A stretch of 38,741 nt of DNA from positions 1-38,741 of the forward strand of contig JAHJQZ010000144.1 in the NCBI GenBank assembly GCA_018818925.1, in the 5' to 3' direction. The DNA comes from Alphaproteobacteria bacterium. GTDB lineage: Bacteria > Pseudomonadota > Alphaproteobacteria > Rhizobiales > Devosiaceae. The notes under the pieces were generated by a model. The model was given only the letters and a program-made list of their open reading frames with translations, had not been told where the DNA came from and did no database searches. The position numbers were made by a program, and so were the translations under genes. This document shows, piece after piece, positions 1 to 8,622 of this stretch. Every line of letters starts with the position of its first letter. The stretch's first letter is position 1.

Positions 1-148
1 CGAAACCATGACGCGGCTGAACGAAACATGCGGCGCGAACCTGCCCGGCCGTCACCGGAAGCGGTGATTGTCGGCTTGGGGGGCAGTCGATGATCGAAAG
101 GCCGCCCGCCTCGTCTTCCGGAGCTGCGGCCTGATTGTCGTCGACCCT

Positions 149-1921
149 TCAACGCATCCGGGCCACATAGGCCCGCCAACCGCCGAACTGGCTGATCTCC
201 TCGGCGCCTTCGATTGCATAGGGCTCGACAAGGAATCCCTTGACCTCCGAACGGTCCTCGAGCGTGATGGTGCCGATGCCGAGCGGGGACGGAATGCTGG
301 CGACGAAGCGACCGAATCCAGCGGGAGCAAGGCGCCAGACTTCGGTTTCGATGGCGGTTCCGCCGCCATTGCCGTCGCGGACGAGTCCGGGTTTTTCGAC
401 GGGTTTTGTCGGCAGGGCATAGAGCCGATAGATGGGCGCGGTCAGCGATTTGCGCACGAAGCTGGCGCCGAGTGCGGTCAATTCCTTGTTGAGCGGCATG
501 CCGCTGAGATGCGCGCCGACAACGACGAACTCGATGTCGTCACTTTCCGCGCTCGCGACAGAAGGTGGGCCGGCTTTTGCCCGCCCGGTTTCGCCGAGCA
601 ATTTGGCTCCGAATTCCGCCAGCATGTGGTCGGCGCCGCCGCGCCCGAGCAGGGTGACGCCGAAGGGTCGACCGTCGGCGCGCGATCCGAACGGAACGGC
701 AAGACCGCACAAGTCCATGAGGTTGGCGAAATTGGTGTAGGTGCCAAGGCGCGAATTCGGCCCGATCGGGTCAGCTTCGAGGTCCTTGAGCGTATAAAGC
801 GTCGGGATTGTCGGCACCACGAGCATGTCGATGCCTTCGAGCAGCGCCTCGGCCAGGCGTTTCAGCGCCTTGAGACGGTACAGGCCGTTGAAGGCGTCGA
901 CGGCGGTGAGCGAGCGGGCGCCGAGGATGATTTTCGCGGTTACCGGATGCAGGGCCGTTTCGTGGCCATCGGCGAAGTCCTTGATCGCGGCGAGGCGCTC
1001 CGCGACCCAGGCGCCGTCATAGAGCATGCCGGCAACGTCATAAAGCGGTCCGAAATCGATATCGCGGACGGTAAGGCCATGAGCGGCGATCCCGGCGACG
1101 GCGCTATCGAACGCCGCCTGCTGCACATTGTCGCCGAAGAACCGGATGCTTTGCGGGGAGGGTATGCCGATCACCGGCGTATTTGCGGTGGGCGCTGCCC
1201 GCGCCGGCCTGTTTCGGGAATAGGGGTCGGCCCGGTCGTAGGCTGCGGCGATCTCGAAGACCCGCCAGGCGTCGTCGACGGTCGTGGCAAAGACGGACAC
1301 GCAATCGAGAGTGCGACAGGCCGGTACGACGCCGCGGGTCGACAGCGCGCCGAGCGAAGGCTTGAGGCCGACAATGCCATTGAGAGCGGCCGGCACGCGA
1401 CCCGACCCGGCGGTATCGGTGCCGAGCGCGAAACTGACGATGCCGCGCGCTGTCGCGACCGCCGATCCCGAACTCGATCCGCCCGGCACGAGGCTCGGGT
1501 CAAGGACGTTGCGCGGCACCGGATAGGGCGTGCGGACGCCGACAAGGCCGGTGGCGAACTGGTCGAGATTGGTCTTGCCGACGACGATGGCGCCGGCCGC
1601 CTTGAGGCGCGCGACAACCGGCGCGTCCTCGGCCGGGACATAGGCGAAGTCCGGACATGCGGCCGTCGTCGGCATGCCGGCGACATCGATATTGTCCTTG
1701 ACCGCGAACGGAATACCCCAAAGCGGTTTTGCCAGGGGATCGAACGGACCGAGCGCCGCGACCGCCGCGTCGATGTCCGCCTGCGAAACCAAATGAATGA
1801 AGATGCCGGGGTCGTCTGCCGCAATCAGGTGCTCGCGGCAGGTGCGCAACACCTCTTCGATGGGCATGCCGGCCTGATAGGCGGCGTGAAGGGCGGAGAT
1901 CGTGATGTCGGTCATGCGCAT
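149..1921 (-). CDS. atzF: Allophanate hydrolase (amidase-signature family)
   Basis: 590 aa. Family role: hydrolyses allophanate to ammonia and CO2 in the cytoplasm, the second step of the urea carboxylase route and the last step of biuret or cyanurate breakdown. The amidase-signature core is intact: Lys75 (AVKDNID), cis-Ser149 in GGSSSGS and nucleophile Ser173 in GTDTAGSGR, with the spacing expected for the Ser-cisSer-Lys triad. About residues 465-585 form the extra C-terminal domain typical of allophanate hydrolases (VVGAHLSGMPLN...), which separates it from GatA-type amidases. It is the last gene of the ABC importer operon, starting 16 nt after the ATPase stop, so it probably acts on the imported compound. 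Two ATG starts are close (1921 and 1915); neither has a strong Shine-Dalgarno. No urea carboxylase gene is visible; it could lie beyond the left edge. Confidence 0.9.
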   Translation of the reverse strand: MRMTDITISALHAAYQAGMPIEEVLRTCREHLIAADDPGIFIHLVSQADIDAAVAALGPFDPLAKPLWGIPFAVKDNIDVAGMPTTAACPDFAYVPAEDAPVVARLKAAGAIVVGKTNLDQFATGLVGVRTPYPVPRNVLDPSLVPGGSSSGSAVATARGIVSFALGTDTAGSGRVPAALNGIVGLKPSLGALSTRGVVPACRTLDCVSVFATTVDDAWRVFEIAAAYDRADPYSRNRPARAAPTANTPVIGIPSPQSIRFFGDNVQQAAFDSAVAGIAAHGLTVRDIDFGPLYDVAGMLYDGAWVAERLAAIKDFADGHETALHPVTAKIILGARSLTAVDAFNGLYRLKALKRLAEALLEGIDMLVVPTIPTLYTLKDLEADPIGPNSRLGTYTNFANLMDLCGLAVPFGSRADGRPFGVTLLGRGGADHMLAEFGAKLLGETGRAKAGPPSVASAESDDIEFVVVGAHLSGMPLNKELTALGASFVRKSLTAPIYRLYALPTKPVEKPGLVRDGNGGGTAIETEVWRLAPAGFGRFVASIPSPLGIGTITLEDRSEVKGFLVEPYAIEGAEEISQFGGWRAYVARMR

Positions 1922-1937
1922 GAAGTCAGGCTCGCAG

Positions 1938-3653
1938 CTAGAAGTTCGGATGTGGAATGGCCTCGATCAGGGCCTTCGTATAGGGATTTGTCGGGTGCTC
2001 GAGCACGGTTTCGCAGTCGCCCTGTTCGCCGATCCGGCCTTGCTTCATCACGATCACGCGGTCGCAAAGCAGCCGGACCACCGACAGGTCGTGCGACACG
2101 AACAGATAGCTCATGTTGAGTCGGGCCCGAAGGTCGACGAGCAGATTGAGAACCACCGCCTGCACGGAGACGTCGAGCGCCGCCGTCGGCTCGTCGAGCA
2201 CCAGCAGCGCCGGATCGACGGCGATGGCGCGGGCGATGCCTACGCGGGCTTTTTGGCCGCCGGAGAGCTGATGGGGAAAACGATCGAGCAAATGAGCGGG
2301 AAAGCCGACGAGCTCGGCCAGTTGCTCGACCCGTTCGGCGATAGCCCTGGCCGAGCCGAGCTTGCCCATGCGCCGGATTGGATCCGCGATGGAGCGCGCC
2401 GCCGAAAAGCGCGGATTGAGGCTGTCCGTCGGATCCTGGAAGACCATCTGCAGACGCGGGCGCTGCTCCGAGGTCGCGAAGCGCCCGGCCGGAATGGCGC
2501 CGATGTCCTGCCCTTGAAACACAATCGAGCCGCTGGTCGGATCGAGAAGGCGCATGGCCATCGCCGAAATCGTCGACTTGCCGCAGCCGGACTCACCGAC
2601 AAGCCCGACGCTTTCGCCATGGCCGACGGAAAAGGAAATGTCGTCGACGGCGCGGAATACCGGCGCCGGCTCGCCGCGCCGGCGTGCGGCCGACGCTTTC
2701 ATCGGGTATTCCTTGACGAGATTTTTCACCGCAAGGATCGGTGTGGTCTTGTGCTCGGCGCTCTTTGGTGAAGCCGGCACAGGACGGTTGGCGAGCGGGG
2801 AATCCTCGGGCAGGAGTTCGCGGATCGTGCCGGTGCCGTGCGGCGTGGCCCGGATCAACTTGCGCGTATAGGGGTGACGCGGCGCCTTGAACAGGACTTC
2901 GGCAGGCGCGGATTCGACGACTTCGCCATCCTTCATCACGATCAGGTCGTCGCAATAGCTGGCGGCAAGGCCGAGATCGTGGGTGATGAGGATGGTCGCC
3001 ATGCCGTGTTCGCGCGTCAGGTCGGCCATCAGGTCCATGACCGCCTTCTGCGTCGTGACATCGAGGCCGGTCGTCGGTTCGTCGGCGATCATCAATTGCG
3101 GTCGGCAGGCGAGGGCGAGGGCGATGACGATGCGCTGGCACATGCCACCCGAGAGTTCGAACGGATAGGAATGATAGCGCTCCTCGGGATTGTTGATGCG
3201 CACATGCCGAAGCGCTTCGATGGCCTTTTGCCTGGCGTTCGCGGCGCTGGCCTGAAGGTGCTGGCGCAGCACGTCCTCGATCTGATGGCCGACCTTGCGG
3301 ATCGGGTTGAGCGCCAGGCGCGGACTCTGGAAGACCATCGAGATTTCGCGACCGCGCAAGTCGCGCATTTCCGCTTCGGTCGCGGCGCCGATGTCGATGC
3401 TTGAAAACCTGACCCTTCCCCCGGCGATGTAGCCGGCGGCATCAAGAATGCGCATCAGCGCATAGGACGTGACCGACTTGCCCGAGCCGGACTCGCCGAC
3501 GATGCCAAGCGTCTTGCCTTTCATCAGCTCGAAACTGACATCGCGCACCGCGTGGACAATGCCGTTGCGCGTCTTGAAGTCGACCGACAGATTGTCGACC
3601 TTGACGAGCGGCACGGCCGCCTCGATCGTTCTGCCACCGTCCGAGAGTATCAT
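1938..3653 (-). CDS. Dipeptide/oligopeptide-type ABC transporter, fused double ATPase (DppD-DppF type)
   Basis: 571 aa. Two complete ABC ATPase domains in one chain energise the inner-membrane importer encoded upstream. Domain 1 (about 15-270) has Walker A GESGSGKS at 53-60, signature LSGGM at 167-171, Walker B and DE at 187-192, and H225. Domain 2 (about 305-571) has Walker A GESGCGKS at 353-360, then LSGGQ and LLVLDEP. Each domain is followed by the PYT(R/K)-type segment usual in Opp/Dpp ATPases. The domain-1 signature continues with Cys172 where Arg is common (LSGGMCQR). The frame is open further upstream, but that part lies inside the permease gene. ATG 3653 has GAGG just before it and follows the permease stop by 7 nt, so this start is well supported. 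Confidence 0.93.
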   Translation of the reverse strand: MILSDGGRTIEAAVPLVKVDNLSVDFKTRNGIVHAVRDVSFELMKGKTLGIVGESGSGKSVTSYALMRILDAAGYIAGGRVRFSSIDIGAATEAEMRDLRGREISMVFQSPRLALNPIRKVGHQIEDVLRQHLQASAANARQKAIEALRHVRINNPEERYHSYPFELSGGMCQRIVIALALACRPQLMIADEPTTGLDVTTQKAVMDLMADLTREHGMATILITHDLGLAASYCDDLIVMKDGEVVESAPAEVLFKAPRHPYTRKLIRATPHGTGTIRELLPEDSPLANRPVPASPKSAEHKTTPILAVKNLVKEYPMKASAARRRGEPAPVFRAVDDISFSVGHGESVGLVGESGCGKSTISAMAMRLLDPTSGSIVFQGQDIGAIPAGRFATSEQRPRLQMVFQDPTDSLNPRFSAARSIADPIRRMGKLGSARAIAERVEQLAELVGFPAHLLDRFPHQLSGGQKARVGIARAIAVDPALLVLDEPTAALDVSVQAVVLNLLVDLRARLNMSYLFVSHDLSVVRLLCDRVIVMKQGRIGEQGDCETVLEHPTNPYTKALIEAIPHPNF

Positions 3654-3660
3654 TTTGTCC

Positions 3661-4623
3661 TCACGTGCGCTGGCGTGGATCGACGAGGTCGCGAAGGCCG
3701 TCGCCGAGCATGTTGAACGTGAACACGGCGAGCATGAGCACCGCTCCTGGGAGCAGCGCCAACCACCATTCGCCGGAGACGATGAAGCGCGCGCCTTCGG
3801 CGACCATGATGCCCCATTCCGGGGTCGGCGGATTGACCCCGAGACCGATGAAGCTGAGGCCGGCTGCATTGAGAATGGCCCAGCCAAGGTTGAGCGAAAT
3901 CTGCACCATCATCGGCGGCAGGGCGTTCGGGAAGATCTGGGTGGCGAGCGCCCTGAGGTCGGTGTTGCCCGAGAGCTTGGCCGCCTGCACAAAGCCGGCA
4001 TCGCGCCGGACATTGACCTCGGCCCGTGCCATGCGGGCATAAAAGGGCAGGTTCACGATAGCCGTCGCGTAAACGATGTTTTCGACCGAATTGCCGAGCG
4101 CGGCGACGATGCCCATGGCCAGAACGAAGAGCGGGAAAGCCATGATCGTGTCGATGATGCGACCGGTGATCTTGTCGATCCAGCCGCCGTAATAGCCGGC
4201 CAGCGAGCCGACGATGGAGCCGAGGACGAACGAGATCGCCACGGCGGCCAGGGCGATGGTGAGGTCGAGGCGCGTGGCGACGAGGACACGCGAAAAAACA
4301 TCGCGTCCGAGATCGTCGGTGCCAAACCAGTGCGAAAAAGAAGGAGGCTGCAGGGCTGCCGCGGCTTCGCTCTTGAGCGGATTGTAGGGGGCGAGCACCG
4401 GCCCGAACACGGCCGCGAGCAGCATGACGACGAACAGAACCGAGGCGACCAGCGTCATCGGGTTGGACTTGAGCACGTAGACGAGATGTCTTGCTAGGCT
4501 CAGCGACGGCCGGCCCGCCGGAGCGCCGTGCGGCCGAAGTGGCGGGCCGGCATCCGGCGCGGGCGCGGGTTCGGGTGCAACGCTGGCGGCAAACGGATCG
4601 ATCGCTATCTCGGTGTGCTTCAT
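3661..4623 (-). CDS. Peptide-type ABC transporter permease, DppC/OppC family
   Basis: 320 aa inner-membrane permease. A Pro/Ala-rich N-terminal tail (about 10-40) precedes the first membrane segment (LVASVLFVVMLLAAVFGPVL) and the N-terminal OppC motif ending LAPYNP. The BPD_transp_1 domain follows, with the ATPase-contacting EAA loop ARMARAEVNVRRDAGFVQAAKLSG. It pairs with the DppB-like permease encoded just upstream to form the channel. ATG 4623 is chosen; a TTG two codons further upstream (4629) is also in frame, but GGGG lies at a reasonable distance from the ATG. The stop is 7 nt before the ATPase start, so translation is likely coupled along the operon. The substrate cannot be read from the permease. 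Confidence 0.92.
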   Translation of the reverse strand: MKHTEIAIDPFAASVAPEPAPAPDAGPPLRPHGAPAGRPSLSLARHLVYVLKSNPMTLVASVLFVVMLLAAVFGPVLAPYNPLKSEAAAALQPPSFSHWFGTDDLGRDVFSRVLVATRLDLTIALAAVAISFVLGSIVGSLAGYYGGWIDKITGRIIDTIMAFPLFVLAMGIVAALGNSVENIVYATAIVNLPFYARMARAEVNVRRDAGFVQAAKLSGNTDLRALATQIFPNALPPMMVQISLNLGWAILNAAGLSFIGLGVNPPTPEWGIMVAEGARFIVSGEWWLALLPGAVLMLAVFTFNMLGDGLRDLVDPRQRT

Positions 4624-4636
4624 CTGCAATCCCCGC

Positions 4637-5668
4637 CTAGCCGTCGAAGCCGACGCGCGGATCGATCGCGGTATAGGCGAGGTCGATCAGCAGATTGATG
4701 GTGACAAACAGGATGGCCATGGTCAGCACAAACCCTTGAACGGCCGCATAATCGGAGACCACGAGCGCCTCGACCGCATAAGACCCAATACCGGGCCAGG
4801 CAAAGACCTTCTCGACAAGCACGTTGGCGCCAAGCATGAAGGAAAAGACCATGCCGAGCGTGGTCACGATCGGCAGCAAGGCGTTGCGCAAGGCATAGGC
4901 GAACAGCACCTTGGTCCAGCCGAGCCCGGCCGCCCTTGCGGTACGGATGAATTCGCTCCCCAGCGCCTGCAGCATCGCGGCGCGCGTCATGCGGGCGATC
5001 GGCGCCAGTGTGAACAGGCCGAGCGTCATGGCCGGCAGGACGAGCTGCCGCAGCGCCGCCAGGGCCGTTTCGGCATCGCCGGCGATCAGGGCGTCGAACA
5101 CGTAAAACCCTGTCACCTGCGGGGGCGAGAGATAAATGAAATCGAGCCGTCCGAGCGGCGACGGCGCGATGCCGAGCAGGTAGTAAAGGACATAGACCAG
5201 CAACAACCCGGTGAAAAAGACCGGCAGCGACACGCCGGCGGTCACGATCAGCCGGCAGAGATGGTCGATCCAGGTGCCCGGCTGCGTGGCGGCGAGGATG
5301 CCGAGCGGCAGGGCGACGCCGATGGAAAGCAGCAGCGCCGTCAAGGTCAGTTCGAGCGAGGCCGGCAGGCGCGACATCACATCGGAAAGAACCGGCTGCC
5401 CGGTCGAGATGGACTCGCCGAGATTGCCGGTCATCAGGTCGCGGCAATAGATGAGGAATTGTTCGGGCATCGACTTGTCGAGCCCGAGCGCCACGCGCAC
5501 CTGTTCGATCGATTCCGCGGTTGCCGCCGGCCCGGCGAAATAGACCGCCGGGTCGCCCGGCAGGGCGCGGGTCAGAAGGAACGCAACGACGATCACGCCG
5601 ATCAGGGTCGGAATTGCCTGGACAACTCGCCCAAGCACCAGGCTCGACTTTGTTTTGACCTTCGCCAT
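4637..5668 (-). CDS. Peptide-type ABC transporter permease, DppB/OppB family
   Basis: 343 aa inner-membrane permease. The N-terminus carries the DppB/OppB hallmark: one membrane helix (LVLGRVVQAIPTLIGVIVVA) followed by FLLTRALPGDPA, then a periplasmic segment with the LGLDKSMPEQFLIY motif. Five more helices form the BPD_transp_1 domain, with EAA-loop sequence IARMTRAAMLQALGSEFIRTARAAG. ATG 5668 is preceded by AAGGGG about 8 nt upstream. The gene starts 30 nt after the binding-protein stop and ends 13 nt before the DppC-like start, consistent with one transcript. It is a normal length for the family with no visible defect. Confidence 0.93.
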   Translation of the reverse strand: MAKVKTKSSLVLGRVVQAIPTLIGVIVVAFLLTRALPGDPAVYFAGPAATAESIEQVRVALGLDKSMPEQFLIYCRDLMTGNLGESISTGQPVLSDVMSRLPASLELTLTALLLSIGVALPLGILAATQPGTWIDHLCRLIVTAGVSLPVFFTGLLLVYVLYYLLGIAPSPLGRLDFIYLSPPQVTGFYVFDALIAGDAETALAALRQLVLPAMTLGLFTLAPIARMTRAAMLQALGSEFIRTARAAGLGWTKVLFAYALRNALLPIVTTLGMVFSFMLGANVLVEKVFAWPGIGSYAVEALVVSDYAAVQGFVLTMAILFVTINLLIDLAYTAIDPRVGFDG

Positions 5669-5698
5669 CGCGTGCCCCTTTTCCGGTGCCGGTGTCGA

Positions 5699-7348
5699 CT
5701 ACGCCTTGGAGAGCTTGCGCGGATCGATCTGGCGATGGAACCAGTATTCATAGCCCTTGAGCGTCGGCTGCATGGCCGAACTGAGCGTCGGCTGCCACAG
5801 CGGGATGCGCGGCACCTCGTCGAAGGCGATCTCGATCAGGCGCTTGATCCTGGGCGCCCATTCCGCGTCGTCGACGGACATGTTCAGCGCTTCGGCGACC
5901 AGGGACTCGATCTCGGGATTCTTGTAGTTCGAGGCGTTGAACAGGCTGGTCTCGAGATAGGCCCAGTAGAAATAGTAGTCGGGGTAATTGAGCCAGCCGG
6001 CAAAATCGTCAAGCGACAGCTCGAGCCGCTTCTCGACCAGGGCCGCGGTGCGCCAATTGGCGCCGGGGATCTTCTCGATCGGCGCCTCGATGCCGATTTT
6101 GGCGAGGTTTTCCTGGATGAGGAGCGCTGCCGGCTCCATCCACGAAACGAGGTCGAGGCTGATATAGAAGGGCACCTTGAACCCATCGGCATAGCCGGCC
6201 TCCGCGAGAAGCGCCTTGGCCTTGTCGAGATCGGTCGAATAGGGGAAAGGCTGCGGCCAGGTCGCATCGGCCGGAGTCATCGCGGTTGCGCCCCACATCG
6301 GCACGCCCTGGGTATAGGCAGCGGTCTTGAAGATGTCCTCATAGGGCACGGCCCAGGCGATGGCCTGGCGCACGCGCTTGTCCTTGAACGGCTCGAAGAT
6401 CTCGTTGCAGCACACGACGAAGAGCGAATTCTCGATCGGGGTGGTGATCACCTCGAGATCGCCCTTGGCGCGCAGTTCGAGCGCGTCCTTGGGCGGCACT
6501 TCGTAGGCCATGTCGATATCGCCGCGCTCCACCAGGGCACGGCGCGTCGCCGGAGAGGGGATTTCGCGCATGATTACCCGCGCGACGCCGGGCAGAGGGC
6601 CGGAGGTCCACTTGTCGTTGCGGGCGTAAACAAGCTGCTGACCGGGGTCCCAGCGCTCGACGACGAAGGCGCCGCTGCCGGCGGTGTTGCGATGCAAGTA
6701 TTCGGTTGCCCACGGATCGTCGGGGGTGGCGTGGGCCAGCGCCACCTTGGAATTGATGATGAAGGGCACCGGCACGGCGAGGTCGGGCAGGGTGAGCTTG
6801 GAGAATTCCGGCAGCTTGACCACGAAGGTATGGTCGTCGACCGCCTCGAATTGATCGGCGGACGTCATCAAGCCCGCCCCCATCTGCGTCGTCGGGAAGC
6901 CGCCAAGGGTGACGGCGCGGTCGAGCGACCACTTGACATCGGCGGCCGTCACCGGCGTGCCATCGGCGAAGACGGCGTTGTCGCGCAATATGAAGGTAAT
7001 GGTCAGCCCGTCCTCGGAATAGGACCAGCTTTCGGCAATGTCGGGTTCGATGACGCTCGAATCGTAGCTTGAGGAACCGTCGGGCATGGTCTTGGTGCCG
7101 AACGAGACCAGTCGGTCATAGGCGTTGACCGCGACCTGGTAGGACGGCCTGTTGGTGCCCTGACGGTGCAGGTCGAGCGAATTGATCGTGGTGCCGAGCG
7201 CGACGACGGCGGTATCATTGGCCGCCGCCAAGGCCGGCAGCGTTCGGGCGAGCGGCAACACGGTGCCCAAGGCCAGGGCGGCGGCACCGGACGCGCCGGT
7301 TTTCAGGAAAGTTCGTCTCGATAGCGCCCGGGGAGTATCGTCCGTCAT
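5699..7348 (-). CDS. ABC transporter substrate-binding protein, family 5 (DppA/OppA type), Tat signal
   Basis: 549 aa periplasmic binding protein that determines the importer's specificity. The N-terminus is a twin-arginine signal: SRRTFLKTG, then a hydrophobic stretch (AAALALGTVLPLA) and a likely cleavage after PALA. The mature part has family-5 features: SWSYSEDGLTITFILRDNAVFADGTPVTAADVKWS near 115-150, then the long two-lobe peptide/nickel-type fold. ATG 7348 has AGGAG 8 nt upstream; an in-frame ATG 30 codons earlier is rejected because it would hide the Tat signal. It is the first gene of the operon, after a 369 bp divergent promoter region. The ligand is unknown; the allophanate hydrolase at the operon's end suggests a urea-, biuret- or amide-like compound (inference). 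Confidence 0.92.
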   Translation of the reverse strand: MTDDTPRALSRRTFLKTGASGAAALALGTVLPLARTLPALAAANDTAVVALGTTINSLDLHRQGTNRPSYQVAVNAYDRLVSFGTKTMPDGSSSYDSSVIEPDIAESWSYSEDGLTITFILRDNAVFADGTPVTAADVKWSLDRAVTLGGFPTTQMGAGLMTSADQFEAVDDHTFVVKLPEFSKLTLPDLAVPVPFIINSKVALAHATPDDPWATEYLHRNTAGSGAFVVERWDPGQQLVYARNDKWTSGPLPGVARVIMREIPSPATRRALVERGDIDMAYEVPPKDALELRAKGDLEVITTPIENSLFVVCCNEIFEPFKDKRVRQAIAWAVPYEDIFKTAAYTQGVPMWGATAMTPADATWPQPFPYSTDLDKAKALLAEAGYADGFKVPFYISLDLVSWMEPAALLIQENLAKIGIEAPIEKIPGANWRTAALVEKRLELSLDDFAGWLNYPDYYFYWAYLETSLFNASNYKNPEIESLVAEALNMSVDDAEWAPRIKRLIEIAFDEVPRIPLWQPTLSSAMQPTLKGYEYWFHRQIDPRKLSKA

Positions 7349-7391
7349 TGTCTGCTCCTTGCTTGCGGAACGGGTTAAGACCTTGCTAAGG

Positions 7392-7401
7392 AAGTGTATG
7401 C
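7392..7401 (+). promoter_or_regulatory. Putative operator site 1, AAGTGTATGC
   Basis: AAGTGTATGC, about 45 bp upstream of the binding-protein start. The same AAGTGTATRC word recurs 53 bp away (7445-7454), close to five helical turns, and its TGTATRC core recurs next to the GntR gene. GntR/FCD regulators commonly bind GTATAC-like palindromes, so these are predicted operators. Seen: the repeated word. Inferred: the function. Confidence 0.4.
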
Positions 7402-7444
7402 AAAAGCTATGCCGACTGAAAATACCATAGAAAATCATTGTATT

Positions 7445-7454
7445 AAGTGTATAC
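7445..7454 (+). promoter_or_regulatory. Putative operator site 2, AAGTGTATAC
   Basis: AAGTGTATAC contains the palindromic GTATAC core typical of FCD-class GntR operators. It lies about 97 bp upstream of the minus-strand ABC operon in AT-richer intergenic DNA, in the same orientation as site 1 and 53 bp from it. Confidence 0.42.
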
Positions 7455-7678
7455 GATCAACAGAATCTGATGAAGCCAATGCCTATTGTGGCAGCGATTA
7501 GCCTACAATTTAGCTAATGCAACGCAATGCATATATTACGTGCGATTGAATGCCTCCCTTCCCGGTGCAATCACGCGCCTCGTTCCGGCCCAGCGTCCCT
7601 GAGTCCGGCGAAATCCCGGAAATCAGGCGGTCATCACCGGTGAGGCCGCCCGCAAACGCTTCATTTTTGTCTGCCTTC

Positions 7679-7690
7679 ACTGTATGCAGT
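7679..7690 (+). promoter_or_regulatory. Putative operator site 3, ACTGTATGCAGT
   Basis: A near-palindrome (ACTG-TATG-CAGT, imperfect only at the centre) ending 27 bp before the GntR start codon. It shares the TGTATRC core with sites 1 and 2. Its position suggests autoregulation of the GntR gene. The rest of the 7349-7717 gap is AT-rich; no clear consensus -35/-10 pair could be assigned. Confidence 0.42.
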
Positions 7691-7717
7691 TCGGACGCGC
7701 CGTTCGGAGCAGGCTTG

Positions 7718-8410
7718 ATGACACTACGCAAAGCGCGCGCCGGCACCACGGTCGAGGACTTGGTCCGTTCGATCGCCGACGCGATCATTTCGGGCCGTTG
7801 GAGCCCGGGCGAGAAGCTGGACGAGCTTTCGCTCGCTCGCCGTTTCGGTGTTTCGCGAACGCCGATCCGCGAAGCGCTGATGCAGTTGAGCGCGATGGAA
7901 TTGGTCGACAGACGGCCCAATCGCGGTGCCGTGGTCGCCGAACTCAGCCAGAAGCGGCTTGGTTCGATGTTCGAGGCAATGGCCGAGCTCGAGGGCGTTT
8001 GTGCCCGGCTTGCGGCTGAACGCATGACCTTGTCCGAACGCTACGCCTTCGAAGCGATGCACCTGGCCTCGGCACAGCTGGTGCGCCAGCAGGCCGAGGT
8101 GGAATACGAAGGTCACAACACAAGGTTCCACAGCGCCATCTACGCGGGCGCGCACAGCAACTATCTCTACGACATCGTGGCTGCAACCCGCAGCCGCCTT
8201 GCTCCGTTCCGCAGTGCCCAGTTCCGCCTGCCGGAGCGCCTGACCAAATCCTACAAGGAACACGACGCCATCGTCACCGCGATCCTGCGCGGCGATGGAA
8301 AGGCCGCGGAAGCCGCTGCGCGCAGCCATGTCGGCAATGTCAGTGACGCCAGTTCGCGGCTCGTCGAGGCGGTGCGCAGCCAAAAAGCGCCGGACGAGCA
8401 GCAAGCGTGA
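7718..8410 (+). CDS. GntR family transcriptional regulator, FCD subfamily
   Basis: 230 aa cytoplasmic DNA-binding regulator. A winged helix-turn-helix fills about residues 10-75, with the recognition region LARRFGVSRTPIREALMQL at 39-57. The C-terminal FCD effector domain has the usual metal-site residues: Asn134 (the Asp/Asn position), His138, His182 and His204. The frame is open upstream to 7550, but ATG 7718 has GGAG 8 nt before it and begins at the normal N-terminus of the family, so it is preferred. It is divergent from the ABC importer/allophanate hydrolase operon and probably controls it, with the imported compound or a breakdown product as effector (inference). Predicted operators are the TGTATRC sites in the shared promoter region. 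Confidence 0.9.
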   Translation: MTLRKARAGTTVEDLVRSIADAIISGRWSPGEKLDELSLARRFGVSRTPIREALMQLSAMELVDRRPNRGAVVAELSQKRLGSMFEAMAELEGVCARLAAERMTLSERYAFEAMHLASAQLVRQQAEVEYEGHNTRFHSAIYAGAHSNYLYDIVAATRSRLAPFRSAQFRLPERLTKSYKEHDAIVTAILRGDGKAAEAAARSHVGNVSDASSRLVEAVRSQKAPDEQQA

Positions 8411-8565
8411 AGGTTGCGCAAGCGATCGGCTCCTGAATGTTCGCAGAGTTCGGCAGCAGAACGCTTTGGATGCTCGAATTTCTTGACCGGCTGCCGCGTT
8501 CTGGAACGGGACCTCGGATGCGACGTTCGCTGGATCCCTGCGCCTGACGGCGAATACGCCGTGGC

Positions 8566-8583
8566 TGATACACAAGTGTCACA
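8566..8583 (+). promoter_or_regulatory. Imperfect inverted repeat upstream of the second ABC operon
   Basis: TGATACAC-AA-GTGTCACA: the inner ACAC/GTGT halves pair and the outer TG/CA match, with two mismatches between. It lies 39 bp before the ATPase start codon, where an operator would be expected. The rest of the 8411-8622 gap shows only a TTGCGCAA palindrome at 8412 and no convincing promoter. Confidence 0.3.
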
Positions 8584-8622
8584 TTGATGCCGTAGCCGGG
8601 CGCTTTCAAGGAGCAACCGGGC

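Noticed and set aside
1-29. Possible minus-strand gene start at position 29 running off the left edge
   Set aside because: Only nine or so codons are visible, with a poorly spaced ribosome site; cannot be supported.
68-2119. Long plus-strand open frame opposite the allophanate hydrolase
   Set aside because: High-GC antisense frame; Arg/Ala/Gly-rich with no family features, while the opposite strand carries an intact enzyme.
4613-7072. 819-codon plus-strand frame opposite the ABC permease and binding-protein genes
   Set aside because: Shadow frame spanning several real genes and their gaps on the other strand; composition is biased (Arg, Gly, His) without motifs.
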